Of a DNA stretch of 64,000 nt, positions 7,718 to 16,413 are shown piece after piece (the first letter of the stretch is position 1; every line of letters starts with the position of its first letter). The DNA is from an uncultured bacterium (GTDB lineage Bacteria > Bacteroidota > Rhodothermia > Rhodothermales > Rubricoccaceae): contig CANLSR010000001.1 of NCBI GenBank assembly GCA_947493945.1, forward strand, positions 1 to 64,000, in the 5' to 3' direction. A program made the position numbers and the translations under genes. The notes beneath the pieces were generated by a model. It searched no databases and was not told the DNA's origin. It worked only from the letters and a program-made list of their open reading frames with translations.

Positions 7718-9274
7718 TCAGCCGCCGCCGCGGGCCAGGCGTTCGACGGCGGCGACCTGGGAGGCGGCCACGTCCGAGAAGGCGACCAAGGCGGCCTTGC
7801 AGGCGTCGTAGCCGCGCAGCCCGCGCATGTCGCCCAGCACCACCAGCGTGGTCGGGTTGGCCTCCATGACGCGCGTCACGAACCGGCGCTCCCGGGCCTC
7901 GAGCCCGAACGTGCTCCAGGCCGCCGGCCGGGCGATGGTGGCGACCACCACCTCGCGCGCCTCGCGCGCCAGCAGACGGATCTCGTCGAACGCCTCGTCC
8001 TGGTCCTCGTGCGTCGGCTCGAGCTCGCGGTAGACGGCGCTGGGCAGGAGCCGGGCGACGGCCTCGCCCATCGGCATCGTGACGGGCTCGTTGGGGCGCG
8101 GCGCCGGCTTGACGAGCACCACCAGCGCGCCCGTCCCGTCGCCCAGGTCGGGGAGCGGGCCGCGGGCGACGTGGAGCGCGTCGCGGGCCACGCGCTCCGC
8201 CAGCGCGACGTGCTCCGGCGCCCGGACCACCTCGGCGCCCGCCGGCGGCTGGCGGAACACGTCGGCGCCGAGTTGGCGGCGGAGCCGGTCGCGGAGCCGC
8301 TCCACGCGCGCCAGCGCGGCGTCGACCAGCGCCTCGTCCAGCCGGCCCCCGCGCACGGCCGCCGCCAGCCCCTCGATGAGCGCCTCGGGGTCGACGGCGT
8401 CCAGGAACAGGTCCACGCCGGCCTCGATCAGCTCGGCGGCCAGGTCGGCCTCGGACTGGCCGTCCACCTTGGCGCCGGCCATCTGGAGGCTGTCCGTCAC
8501 CACGACGCCTTGGAAGCCCATCTCGTCGCGGAGCAGGCCGCGCAGGATGGCGGACGAGCGCGTCGCCGGGTTGTCGGGGTCGAGCGCCGGGTACACGATG
8601 TGGGCCGTCATCACCAGGTCCACGCCGGCCTCGATGGCGGCCCGGAACGGGACCAGGTCGGTGGTGTCCAGCGTGGCCCGGTCGTCGTCCATCGTGGGAG
8701 TCTCGGAGTGCGAGTCGCCGGTGGTGCCGCCGTGGCCGGGAAAGTGCTTGGCGGTCACCAGCTGGCCGGCATCGTGGACGCCCTCGACGAACGCCGCCGC
8801 CAGCGTGCCGACCGTCTCGGGGTCGTCGGAAAAGGCGCGCGCGCCGATGATCGGGTTGTCCGGGTTGCGGTCGACGTCCACGACGGGCGAGAACGTCACG
8901 TGGATGCCGCACGCCAGCGCCTCCAAGGCCGCCTGCCGGGCAAACTCGCGGACGGTCTCGGGCTCGCCGAGTCGGCCGAACGCCGCCGCGTGCGGGTAGA
9001 GCGTCCCGCCGGTCACCTGCTGGCCCAGCCCGCGCTCCATGTCGGTGGCCACGATCAGCCCGCGCTCCGAGCGCGCCTGGAGGCGGGTGAGCGTGTCCCG
9101 GGTGTCCGGCCAGCGGCCGTTGAACAGGATGAGCCCGCCGATGGCGTAGCGGTCGAGCAGCGCCGCTACCTCGGCCTCCTGCTCGCTGGCGGTGACGGCG
9201 GGCGGCAGGTTGTTGCCGAGGCGGACGACCAGGAGGCCGGCGAGTTTGTCTTCGAGCGAGCGGGGCACGGGCAC
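7718..9274 (-). CDS. nagZ: Glycoside hydrolase family 3 beta-N-acetylhexosaminidase (NagZ-type)
   Basis: The 518-aa protein has the GH3 catalytic barrel of bacterial NagZ: GLIVATDMERG, the KHFPGHG loop (176-182) followed by DSH (187-189), which is the His/Asp acid-base dyad peculiar to NagZ enzymes, and the nucleophile Asp261 in VVTDSLQM. It should remove GlcNAc from peptidoglycan fragments during cell wall recycling. After about residue 350 there is a second domain of GH3-C type, longer than in the single-domain proteobacterial NagZ. No signal peptide is seen. The start is one of two in-frame GTG codons (9274 or 9268), chosen because no ATG precedes the conserved region closely. Confidence 0.88.
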   Translation of the reverse strand: MPVPRSLEDKLAGLLVVRLGNNLPPAVTASEQEAEVAALLDRYAIGGLILFNGRWPDTRDTLTRLQARSERGLIVATDMERGLGQQVTGGTLYPHAAAFGRLGEPETVREFARQAALEALACGIHVTFSPVVDVDRNPDNPIIGARAFSDDPETVGTLAAAFVEGVHDAGQLVTAKHFPGHGGTTGDSHSETPTMDDDRATLDTTDLVPFRAAIEAGVDLVMTAHIVYPALDPDNPATRSSAILRGLLRDEMGFQGVVVTDSLQMAGAKVDGQSEADLAAELIEAGVDLFLDAVDPEALIEGLAAAVRGGRLDEALVDAALARVERLRDRLRRQLGADVFRQPPAGAEVVRAPEHVALAERVARDALHVARGPLPDLGDGTGALVVLVKPAPRPNEPVTMPMGEAVARLLPSAVYRELEPTHEDQDEAFDEIRLLAREAREVVVATIARPAAWSTFGLEARERRFVTRVMEANPTTLVVLGDMRGLRGYDACKAALVAFSDVAASQVAAVERLARGGG

Positions 9275-9390
9275 GGGAAAGGGGGTGGGGGTACGGGGGA
9301 GCTCAGCGGCCGATCCCGGGCAACCAGGAAGGGAAGATCGGTGCGCGCGGCGTCGGGAAATGCACGCACGCCCCTTGCCGGCCTTCCGGC

Positions 9391-9993
9391 CTAGGCACTC
9401 TCTGGCCCGATGTGTCTGCCATACAGCCCCTTCCGCCGGATGATTTCGCGGACGCCGTCGGGCACGAGGTAGCGGACCGTCTGGCCCGCCGCGACGCGCG
9501 CGCGGACGCCGGTGCTCGACACGTCGAGCGGCGGCCCGTCCACGACCGTCACCGCCGCCGCCAGCCAGCGGGGCAGGTCGCTCAGCCGCACGTGGTCGCC
9601 GGGCCGACGGTACACCACCAGCCGCGCCAGCTCGGCGATCGCCTGGGGCTCGCGCCACGTCGGGAAGCCGGCCAGGCTGTCGCCGCCGACCAGGAGCGCC
9701 AGCGGCTCGCCGCGCTCGGCCAGCTGGCGGACGGTGTCGACGGTGTAGCTCACGCCGGCCCGGTCGACCTCCAGCCGCGAGGACTCGAACCGGTCGTTGC
9801 CCGCGATGGCCGCGTCGACCATCGCCAGGCGGGTCGCGGCCGGCGTCGCGGCCGGGTCGGCCTGCTTGTGGGGCGAGGTGGCAGCCGGCATCCAGACCAC
9901 GCGGTCGAGCCCGGCCGCCTGGCCGCACGCCTCGGCCACGACCAGGTGGCCCAGGTGGGGCGGGTTGAAGGAGCCGCCGAACAGGCCGGTCAT
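9391..9993 (-). CDS. nadD: Nicotinate-nucleotide adenylyltransferase
   Basis: The 200-aa enzyme joins nicotinate mononucleotide to ATP to form deamido-NAD. It has the nucleotidyltransferase signature GGSFNPPHLGHL at the N terminus, the VWMPAATSPHK segment, SYTVDTVR and the C-terminal SSTGVRAR motif, all standard for NadD. Length is normal. It is divergent from rplU across about 250 bp. Confident. Confidence 0.94.
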   Translation of the reverse strand: MTGLFGGSFNPPHLGHLVVAEACGQAAGLDRVVWMPAATSPHKQADPAATPAATRLAMVDAAIAGNDRFESSRLEVDRAGVSYTVDTVRQLAERGEPLALLVGGDSLAGFPTWREPQAIAELARLVVYRRPGDHVRLSDLPRWLAAAVTVVDGPPLDVSSTGVRARVAAGQTVRYLVPDGVREIIRRKGLYGRHIGPESA

Positions 9994-10131
9994 GCGTGCG
10001 GGAAGCAGGAAGCAGAAGCGGGAAGATGCCGCCCGCCGAGCGCCGCCGCCAGTCGGGCGGGGCGCCGTCTCGTAGGGGATCGGGACCGTGGGCTCGCCCC
10101 ATCCCGGGCCCGTCTTCGCCAAATCCCCAGA

Positions 10132-10150
10132 CGCCCCCGGGCCGGGGGCG
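10132..10150. promoter_or_regulatory. GC hairpin in the nadD-rplU divergent region
   Basis: An 8-bp inverted repeat CGCCCCCG / CGGGGGCG with a 3-nt loop lies 92 bp before rplU, in the only region where promoters for nadD (minus) and rplU (plus) can be. It could be a leader structure for rplU-rpmA; no protein-binding mimic can be recognised by eye. Confidence 0.3.
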
Positions 10151-10242
10151 CCTAGATTCCTTGGCTCTGTCCCGCGCCCCTCCGCGGGCCTGCCCGGCGC
10201 TCGGCCGGGACCGCCAGCCGGAGGGTCCAAGCCCGCACCCCT

Positions 10243-10557
10243 ATGTACGCAATCGTCGAGATCGGCGGCAAGCAGTTCAAGGCCGCCGAAGGCGACCGCC
10301 TCTACGTCCCCCGCCTCAAAGCCGAAGTCGGCGACTCGCTCACGTTCGACCGGGTGCTCCTGGTCTCGGGCGACGACGGCGTCCAGGTAGGCGCCCCGAC
10401 CGTCGGCGGCGCCTCGCTGACGGCCGAGGTGCTCGGCCACGTCAAGGGCGACAAGGTGATCGTGTTCAAGAAGAAGCGCCGCAAGGGCTACCGCGTCAAG
10501 AACGGCCACCGCCAGCCCTACACCCAGATCAAGATCGGCGCCCTGTCGGTCAACTAG
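10243..10557 (+). CDS. rplU: 50S ribosomal protein L21
   Basis: The 104-aa protein matches L21 throughout: MYAIVEIGGKQFKA at the start, then VLLVSGDDGVQVGAP, a basic FKKKRRKGYRVKNGHRQPYTQIKI block and a short C-terminal end. It binds 23S rRNA. It precedes rpmA by 59 bp in the usual rplU-rpmA order. Confidence 0.98.
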   Translation: MYAIVEIGGKQFKAAEGDRLYVPRLKAEVGDSLTFDRVLLVSGDDGVQVGAPTVGGASLTAEVLGHVKGDKVIVFKKKRRKGYRVKNGHRQPYTQIKIGALSVN

Positions 10558-10616
10558 GTTCTGGCCCCGGGGCGCGCCTCGGAGCTGGAAACCACGAACC
10601 TTGAACCCCTAGAGAC

Positions 10617-10874
10617 ATGGCACACAAAAAAGGCGTCGGCTCGTCCAAGAACGGGCGCGACTCGAACCCCAAGATGCTCGGCGTCAAGTCCCCCGGTGGG
10701 GCCGTGATCCACGCCGGCACGATCATCGTCCGCCAGCGCGGCACCAAGTTCCACCCCGGCGTCAACGTCGGCCGGGGCAACGACGACACGCTGTTCGCGA
10801 CAGCCTCCGGCCGCGTCCGCTTTGCGGGGACGGGCGGGCGCAAGTACGTCCACGTCGACGCGGTCGAGGCCTAG
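10617..10874 (+). CDS. rpmA: 50S ribosomal protein L27
   Basis: The 85-aa protein is typical L27: [19 protein letters not shown], then [27 protein letters not shown]. The N terminus lacks the cleavable extension seen in Firmicutes. It lies near the peptidyl transferase centre. A terminator follows at 10914-10950. Confidence 0.98.
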   Translation: MAHKKGVGSSKNGRDSNPKMLGVKSPGGAVIHAGTIIVRQRGTKFHPGVNVGRGNDDTLFATASGRVRFAGTGGRKYVHVDAVEA

Positions 10875-10883
10875 CCTCCGCCC

Positions 10884-10904
10884 CGCTGGCGCCGGCCGCC
10901 AGCG
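10884..10904. repeat. GCTGGCGG/CCGCCAGC palindrome, copy 4
   Basis: Arms CGCTGGCG / CGCCAGCG, loop 5 nt, ten bases after the rpmA stop and just before a canonical terminator. Here the repeat sits beside, and not instead of, a true terminator. Confidence 0.7.
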
Positions 10905-10913
10905 CGAGACTGC

Positions 10914-10950
10914 AACGCCCCCGCTGCCTCGGTAGCGGGGGCGTTTTTTT
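10914..10950 (+). terminator. Rho-independent terminator of rplU-rpmA
   Basis: Perfect 12-bp stem AACGCCCCCGCT / AGCGGGGGCGTT with an 8-nt loop, ending in a run of seven T. This is the clearest terminator in the window. Confidence 0.93.
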
Positions 10951-11062
10951 GGGCGTCCGGGAGCGCCTGCACCGCCGTCGCGATGAGCGCTCGGACGGGG
11001 GGAGCGCGGCAGACGAACGGCCGCGTCCGCGCCCACTGCCGGCGGGCACCGCCAGCGGCCGG

Positions 11063-13363
11063 CTAGCCCAGGCCCAGCAGCTTGCCACCCTGGTAGATGG
11101 CGAATGAGAAGCCGTAGGCCAGCACGAACATGTAGCCCCACATGACCGCCGGCCAGAACCACGAGTTCAGCTCGCGCTTGGCGATGGCCAGCGTGCTCAT
11201 GCACTGGAGCGCAAAGACGAAAAAGACCAGCAGGCTGACCGCCACCAACGGCGTAAACACCTTGGTGCCGTCCGGGTACGTGTCGGCCTTGATCGCGTCG
11301 CGGAGCGCCAGGCTCTCCTCGTCGGCGTCGGCGCCGGCGCTGTAGATCGTGGCCAGGGCCGAGACGATCACCTCGCGCGCGGCGAACGAGGCGACGATGC
11401 CGGCCGAGATCTTCCAGTCGAACCCGAGCGGCCGCATGATCGGCTCCAGGGCGTGGCCGAAGCGGCCGATGTAGCTGTTCCGCACCTGGTAGCCGGCCCA
11501 CTCGTTCTGGGCCACCAGCGACTCGGCGTCGGCGGCCTCCAGCGCCGACTCGATCGACGCCCGCTCCGTCCCCTCCAGCTCGGCCCGGCCCGACAGGTCG
11601 ATGTCGACGAGCGACTGGCGGGCGTCCTGGGCCGCCTGGTCGGCGGCCTCCATCTGGGCCGCCAGCGCCGGCGGCGGGTCCAGCTTGGGGTAGCTCGCCA
11701 GCACCCACAGCACGATGCTCAGCCCGAAGATGATCTTGCCGGCGCGCACCACGAACACCTTGGAGCGGTCGACCATCCGGCGCCACAGGTAGCGGGGTTG
11801 CGGCATCCGGTAGGGCGGCAGCTCCATCACGAACGACGATCCGGTGCCCTTGAACACCCACTTGCGCAGGACCCAGGCCGCCGCGAACGCCATCAGCGTG
11901 CCGAGCACGTAGAGCGACGTCATCGCCAAGCCCTGGTAGCCAATCACGCCGAACAGCGAGCCGGCCGGGATAAAGGCGGCGATAAACAGGACGTAGACCG
12001 GCAGCCGCGCCGAGCACCCTTGCAGCGGGACCACCATGATGGTGATGATCCGCTCGCGCTCGTCGGCCAGCGTCCGGGCGGCCATGATGCCGGGGATGGC
12101 GCAGGCGTAGGCCGAGAGCATCGGCACGACCGAGCCGCCGCTCAGGCCCACCTTCCGCATGGCGCGGTCCATGATGAACGCCGTCCGAGCCATGTAGCCG
12201 GTGTCCTCCATGATCCCCAAAAAGAGGAACAGGAGCAGGATCTGGGGCAGAAACACCAGCACGTTGCCGACGCCCGTGAGCGCGCCCTCGACCATCACGT
12301 CCTCGAACACGCCGTCGGGCAGCACGGCCCGCATGCCCTGGCCGGTCACGCCCACCAGCCACTCGATGGCGTCCATCGCGGGCACGGCCCAGCTGAAGAC
12401 GGCCTGGAAGATGACCAAAAGCACGCCGCCGAAGATGAGCGGCCCCCAGACGCGGTGCGTCACGACGGCGTCGATCTTGTCCGAGACCGTGACCTGGCCG
12501 GCCGCCGCCGTCTGGCGGACGACGTCGGCGGCGACGGGGCTGATCCAGCCGTAGCGGCCGGTCATCTCGGCCATGCGGTACATCACCGGCCGGGCGTCGA
12601 GGGCGGCGCGCGTGTCGAGCACGTCTTGGTGGAAGCGCGGCGCCCGGCGTTCCCAGACCGCCAAGAGCGGGTCGGAGGTCAAGGCGCCCAGCGCCTCGGC
12701 GTGGAGCTGGGACGGCGGCACGTCGCTCTCGGCGCCCAGCGCCTCCGCCAGCGGGGCGACGGCGGCTTGGACGGCCGGCATCAGCTCCCAGCCGACGCCC
12801 TGGGCCGGCGGCGGCGGGTCCAAGACGGCCTCGCGCAGCGCGTCGATGCCTCGGCCCGACCGCGCGGCGGTCTCGACGACCGGCACGCCCAGGCGCTCCG
12901 CCAGCCCGGCGACGTCGATCTCAATGCCGGCCTCGTCCAAGGCGTCGGTCATGTTGAGCGCGACGACCGTCGGGAGCCCCAGGTCCAGGACCTGGGTGAC
13001 GAGGTACAAGTTGCGCTCCAGGTTGGTCGCGTCCACGACGCAGACGACCACGTCGGGCGCCGGCTCGCCCGGGATGCGGCCCACGAGCGCGTCGAAGGCC
13101 ACGCGCTCGTCGACCGACTTGGGCGCCAGGCTGTAGGTGCCGGGCAGGTCGACCACCTCGACGCCCGGGGCGGACGTGCTGGGCGCGCCGTCGCCGCCTG
13201 CGCGGACGCCGGCCAGCCGGCCCGACTTGCGCTCGACGGTCACGCCGGGGTAGTTGGCGACCTTCTGGTGCGAGCCGGTCAGCGCGTTGAACAGCGTGGT
13301 CTTGCCCACGTTGGGGTTGCCCGCCAGCGCGACGGTGCGGACGCGGGTCTGGGTCTCGGTCAT
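11063..13363 (-). CDS. feoB: Ferrous iron transporter FeoB
   Basis: The 766-aa protein has an N-terminal GTPase domain (G1 GNPNVGKT, G3 DLPGTYSLAP, G4 NMTD), a helical spacer, and a large membrane domain with the Gate regions (SWAVPAMDAIEWLVG, ARTAFIMDRAMRKVGLSG, PMLSAYACAIPGIMAART). It imports Fe2+ across the inner membrane. Its start overlaps feoA (stop at 13360) by 4 bp, giving an operon feoA2-feoA1-feoB. An insertion of about 60 residues rich in Ala/Glu between membrane helices (roughly residues 555-615) is less usual. Assignment secure. Confidence 0.97.
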   Translation of the reverse strand: MTETQTRVRTVALAGNPNVGKTTLFNALTGSHQKVANYPGVTVERKSGRLAGVRAGGDGAPSTSAPGVEVVDLPGTYSLAPKSVDERVAFDALVGRIPGEPAPDVVVCVVDATNLERNLYLVTQVLDLGLPTVVALNMTDALDEAGIEIDVAGLAERLGVPVVETAARSGRGIDALREAVLDPPPPAQGVGWELMPAVQAAVAPLAEALGAESDVPPSQLHAEALGALTSDPLLAVWERRAPRFHQDVLDTRAALDARPVMYRMAEMTGRYGWISPVAADVVRQTAAAGQVTVSDKIDAVVTHRVWGPLIFGGVLLVIFQAVFSWAVPAMDAIEWLVGVTGQGMRAVLPDGVFEDVMVEGALTGVGNVLVFLPQILLLFLFLGIMEDTGYMARTAFIMDRAMRKVGLSGGSVVPMLSAYACAIPGIMAARTLADERERIITIMVVPLQGCSARLPVYVLFIAAFIPAGSLFGVIGYQGLAMTSLYVLGTLMAFAAAWVLRKWVFKGTGSSFVMELPPYRMPQPRYLWRRMVDRSKVFVVRAGKIIFGLSIVLWVLASYPKLDPPPALAAQMEAADQAAQDARQSLVDIDLSGRAELEGTERASIESALEAADAESLVAQNEWAGYQVRNSYIGRFGHALEPIMRPLGFDWKISAGIVASFAAREVIVSALATIYSAGADADEESLALRDAIKADTYPDGTKVFTPLVAVSLLVFFVFALQCMSTLAIAKRELNSWFWPAVMWGYMFVLAYGFSFAIYQGGKLLGLG

Positions 13364-13578
13364 GCGTTTTCCACCACGACGTGGGCGGCCTCGTCTTTGC
13401 GTACGGACAGCAGGAAGCCCCGCACCTTGAGCTCCATCGGGTCGCCCAAGGGCGCCAGCCGGACCACCTCAATGGACGTGCCGGGCACCAGGCCCATCTC
13501 CAGCAGCCGCGCCGGCAGCTCGCCGGCGTAACCGGTGACGACGGCCGTGGCGCCGGGGGCGAGCGCGTCGAGGGTCAC
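13360..13578 (-). CDS. feoA: FeoA-domain protein
   Basis: The 72-aa SH3-like FeoA domain (MTLDALAPGATAVVTGYAGE, then LLEMGLVPGTSIEVVRLAPLGDP) has the typical fold signature. FeoA is a small cytoplasmic partner needed for FeoB activity. Its GTG start at 13578 lies 4 bp after the preceding FeoA-like gene's stop, and its stop overlaps feoB. This is the standard type of the two FeoA copies. Confidence 0.93.
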   Translation of the reverse strand: MTLDALAPGATAVVTGYAGELPARLLEMGLVPGTSIEVVRLAPLGDPMELKVRGFLLSVRKDEAAHVVVENA

Positions 13579-13582
13579 GCGA

Positions 13583-13819
13583 CTAGGCGTCGGTGGCGAA
13601 CAGGCCCTGGGCCACCTCGCGTCGCAGAGCCACGCGCGCGGCGCCGAGCCCCAGCACGCACTTGTCGCCGGTCGACATCACGCACGCGTCGCAGCCCTCG
13701 CGGACGCCGAGCTCGCGGAGCCGGGCGCAGGTGGCCTCGTCCAGCCCCATAAAGCACACGCGGACCACCTTTCCCGCAGGAAAGGACGAGATGGGAGCGG
13801 CGTGGTCGAGGGGGAACAC
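13583..13819 (-). CDS. Second FeoA-domain protein, cysteine-rich
   Basis: The 78-aa protein also has the FeoA pattern (GKVVRVCFMGLDEATCARLRELGVREGCDACV) but carries five cysteines (in VRVCFM, ATCARL, EGCDACVM and DKCVLG) that the downstream copy lacks entirely. Those could bind iron or another metal or act as redox switch residues, which is inference. The GTG at 13819 is the only possible start because a TAA lies in frame a few codons upstream. It is first in the feo operon. Confidence 0.87.
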   Translation of the reverse strand: MFPLDHAAPISSFPAGKVVRVCFMGLDEATCARLRELGVREGCDACVMSTGDKCVLGLGAARVALRREVAQGLFATDA

Positions 13820-13831
13820 CTGGGCGGGGGC

Positions 13832-13850
13832 TTATCTGGACTGCATCTAA
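13832..13850 (-). promoter_or_regulatory. Candidate metalloregulator site upstream of feo operon
   Basis: TTATCTGGACTGCATCTAA is an AT-rich imperfect palindrome (TTA/TAA ends, 6 of 9 pairs) 12 bp before the first feo start, unusual in such GC-rich surroundings. It vaguely resembles IdeR/DtxR boxes. Suggestive only. Confidence 0.3.
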
Positions 13851-13950
13851 TGTACCTCCTGCGTCCGGGGTCCGCGCACGCGCAGATCTTTGGCGCGGCC
13901 TTTTTCCAAGTCTCCACGCCGCGCTGGCGGAGGCCGCCGGCGGGCGCCTG

Positions 13951-15096
13951 CTACGACGCCTCGGGGTCGTCCCAGTGCTCGATCATGTCGATGACCGCGT
14001 CGGCGATCCCGTCCTGGTCGACCGTGCCCACGATCTCGCCGTGCTTGAACAGGTGGGCCCGGCCTCGGCCGAGCGACACGCCCAGGTCGGCGCCGGCGGC
14101 CTCGCCGGGCCCGTTGACGGCGCAGCCCATCAGCGCCACGTTGAGGTCGCGGTCGAAGCCCTTGGCCGCGACGGCCTCCTCGACGTCGTCCACGACCGAG
14201 AACAGGTCGCCGGCCAGGCGCCCGCACGTGGGGCACGCGATGACGTTCACGCCCGGCCGGCCCAGGCGCAGCGACTTCAGGATCTGGTGGCCGACTTTGA
14301 CCTCGTTGACCGAGTCGGCGGCGAGCGAGACGCGGATGGTGTCGCCGATGCCGTCCGCCAGCAGCGAGCCGATGCCGATGCTGGACTTGATCGGGCCGGT
14401 CTTCATGCTTCCCGACTCGGTCACGCCCAGGTGCAGCGGGTAGTCGGTCGCCTCGGCCAGCAGCCGGTAGCTCTGGATCATGAAGTAGACGTCGGAGTGC
14501 TTGACCGAGATCACGACGTCCTGGAACCCCTCGCGCTCGCAGACCTCGGCGTGGCGCATGGCGCTCTCGAACAGGGCCTCGGGGCGCGGGTAGCCGTACT
14601 TGTCCAGGATGTCCTTTTCGAGCGAGCCGCCGTTGACGCCGATGCGGATGGGCACGCCCAGGTCTCGGGCCGCGCGGAGCACCTCGCGCTCCCACTCCGG
14701 CTTGCCGATGTTGCCGGGGTTGATGCGCACCTTGGCCACGCCCGCCTTCAAGGCCGTGAGCGCGTACTGGTGGTTAAAGTGGATGTCGGCCACGATCGGC
14801 ACCGGGCTCCCGGCGACGACGGCCGCCAGCGCCTCGGCGTCCTCGGGGCGCGGCACAGCCACACGGATCACGTCGGCGCCGGCCTCGGCCAGCCCCCGGA
14901 TCTCGGCCAGGCACGTCTCGACGTCGTGCGTCTTGCTCGTCGTCATGGACTGGACCGTGATCGGGGCGCCGCCGCCGATCTTTGTCTCGTGCTCGACGCC
15001 GTCGACAGTGTGGCGGAGCGTGACCTGGCGGCTGTGGCGGCGCGGGCGCTGCGGCGCCTGGGCGGCCTGGGTGGACTCGTCCTGGGAAAGCTCCAT
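13951..15096 (-). CDS. ispG: 4-hydroxy-3-methylbut-2-enyl diphosphate synthase (flavodoxin)
   Basis: The 381-aa iron-sulfur enzyme performs the penultimate MEP-pathway step. It shows VQSMTTSKTHDVE, KVRINPGNIG, GVNGGSLEKDIL, VTESGSMKTGPIKSSIGIGSLL, the [4Fe-4S] ligand pair in CPTCGR and the third Cys plus Glu in GCAVNGPGEA. It has the short bacterial form without the plant/chlamydial insert. An N-terminal 30-residue Gln/Arg-rich tail precedes the conserved part; the ATG at 15096 is kept because no closer ATG exists. Confidence 0.95.
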   Translation of the reverse strand: MELSQDESTQAAQAPQRPRRHSRQVTLRHTVDGVEHETKIGGGAPITVQSMTTSKTHDVETCLAEIRGLAEAGADVIRVAVPRPEDAEALAAVVAGSPVPIVADIHFNHQYALTALKAGVAKVRINPGNIGKPEWEREVLRAARDLGVPIRIGVNGGSLEKDILDKYGYPRPEALFESAMRHAEVCEREGFQDVVISVKHSDVYFMIQSYRLLAEATDYPLHLGVTESGSMKTGPIKSSIGIGSLLADGIGDTIRVSLAADSVNEVKVGHQILKSLRLGRPGVNVIACPTCGRLAGDLFSVVDDVEEAVAAKGFDRDLNVALMGCAVNGPGEAAGADLGVSLGRGRAHLFKHGEIVGTVDQDGIADAVIDMIEHWDDPEAS

Positions 15097-15191
15097 GGTT
15101 CGCTGGGCCGTTCGTGAGGCGCGGATTCGGTCTGTGCTACACGCCCTGGGCGCAATCCGTTCGGGGCCGGCCGCAACGATTGCGCGAATCC

Positions 15192-15230
15192 CTCGCCCCG
15201 CTGGCGGAGGCCGGCCGCCAGCGGGGCGAG
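15192..15230. repeat. GCTGGCGG/CCGCCAGC palindrome, copy 5 (longest)
   Basis: Perfect 16-bp arms CTCGCCCCGCTGGCGG / CCGCCAGCGGGGCGAG with a 7-nt loop AGGCCGG. It lies between ispG and the CaxA gene, 25 bp past the CaxA stop. It is the most extended copy and suggests that conservation runs beyond the 8-bp core. Confidence 0.9.
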
Positions 15231-15255
15231 GCCGAACGTTGTGGGGGCCGGGGCG

Positions 15256-16197
15256 TCAGGCGTGGCTGACGGTGAGGTACGCCATGTAGGCGGCGTACCC
15301 CGCCAGCAGCACGGCGCCCTCGGCGCGCACCAGCCGGCGGCCGGTCCACAGCATGAGCGCCAGCGCGAGCGTGAACGCGGCCATCACGGCCACGTGGAGC
15401 AGCTCCAGCCCGGGCGCGGCCAGCGGGCGCACCAGTGCCGCGGCGCCCAGGATGCCCAGCAGGTTGAACAGGTTGGAACCCACCACGTTGCCGACCGCGA
15501 TCTCGCTCTCGCCCCGAAGCGCCGCCACGATCGTCGTCGCGAACTCGGGCAGGCTGGTCCCGACGGCCACCACCGTCAGCCCGATGACGGCGTTGGACAC
15601 GCCCGCGGCCTCCGCCAGCCGGACGGCGGCGTCCACGAACAGGTCGGCGCCGAGGACCAGGCCGCCGAGCCCGGCGGCCACGAACAGCGCGTCGCGCCAG
15701 GCCGGCCCTCGGGGGACCAACTCCAGCTTCATCTCCTCCGCCGCCGACGGCTGGCGGGCGGCCCGGACGCTCCAGACGAGGTAGGCCATCAGCCCCACGA
15801 CGAGCGCCGCGCCGTCCCAGCGGCCCAGTTGGCGGTCGGCGAGCAGCAGCGCGGCCAGGCCGGTCACGACGACCAACACCGGGAGGTCGCGCCGGAACAG
15901 CGACGCGTCGGAGGCGAGCGGGCGCACCAGCACGGCCGCGGCCAGCACCAGGCCCACGTTGGCGACGTTGGACCCGACCACGTTGCCCACCGCGATGCCG
16001 CCGGCCCCGGCGAGCGCCGCCTGGACGCTCACCACCAACTCGGGCGCGCTGGTCCCGAACGCGACCACGGTCAGGCCCACCACCAGCGGCGTCAGCCCCA
16101 GACGGAGCGCCAGCGCCGAGGCGCCGCGCACCAGCACGCTGGCGGCGGCCACCAGCAGCGCCAGCCCGCCAGTGAGAGCGACGAGGTCGAGGGCCAC
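15256..16197 (-). CDS. Na+/Ca2+ exchanger family antiporter (CaxA/YrbG-like)
   Basis: The 313-aa membrane protein has the two inverted alpha repeats of the Ca2+:cation antiporter family: GLTVVAFGTSAPELVVS with GNVVGSNVANVGL in the first half and GLTVVAVGTSLPEFATT with GNVVGSNLFNLLGI in the second. About ten membrane spans are visible. It exchanges cations (Ca2+ for Na+ or H+) across the inner membrane. The GTG at 16197 is preferred over a TTG at 16260 that adds 21 polar residues with no family counterpart. A paralogue lies at 18952-19908. Confidence 0.88.
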   Translation of the reverse strand: MALDLVALTGGLALLVAAASVLVRGASALALRLGLTPLVVGLTVVAFGTSAPELVVSVQAALAGAGGIAVGNVVGSNVANVGLVLAAAVLVRPLASDASLFRRDLPVLVVVTGLAALLLADRQLGRWDGAALVVGLMAYLVWSVRAARQPSAAEEMKLELVPRGPAWRDALFVAAGLGGLVLGADLFVDAAVRLAEAAGVSNAVIGLTVVAVGTSLPEFATTIVAALRGESEIAVGNVVGSNLFNLLGILGAAALVRPLAAPGLELLHVAVMAAFTLALALMLWTGRRLVRAEGAVLLAGYAAYMAYLTVSHA

Positions 16198-16351
16198 GGG
16201 AGGACCGGAACGTGAGTGCCGGCCAACGACGGGAGCGGCCGGCGGCTCCGCCCGCGCCAAACTTCACGCGTTCCAGCCGCCGCCAGCCAGCATCGTCCGA
16301 GACCGCGCGTTTCACACCGGCGAAAGCGCGCCCCAGCGATACCGCCCGGCC

Positions 16352-16375
16352 CGCTGGCGGCGCCCGCCGCCAGCG
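16352..16375. repeat. GCTGGCGG/CCGCCAGC palindrome, copy 6
   Basis: Arms CGCTGGCGG / CCGCCAGCG with a 6-nt loop, 38 bp upstream of the cls ATG and between divergent genes. This copy is on the 5' side of its neighbours, so the family is not confined to gene ends. Confidence 0.75.
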
Positions 16376-16413
16376 CTCGGAACCGGACGGCGCCGACCGC
16401 TCGTTCGGAGGCG

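Noticed and set aside
7718..10102. Single reading frame joining nagZ and nadD regions
   Set aside because: It crosses nadD in the wrong frame; nagZ homology begins at about 9270, and nadD is complete in another frame.
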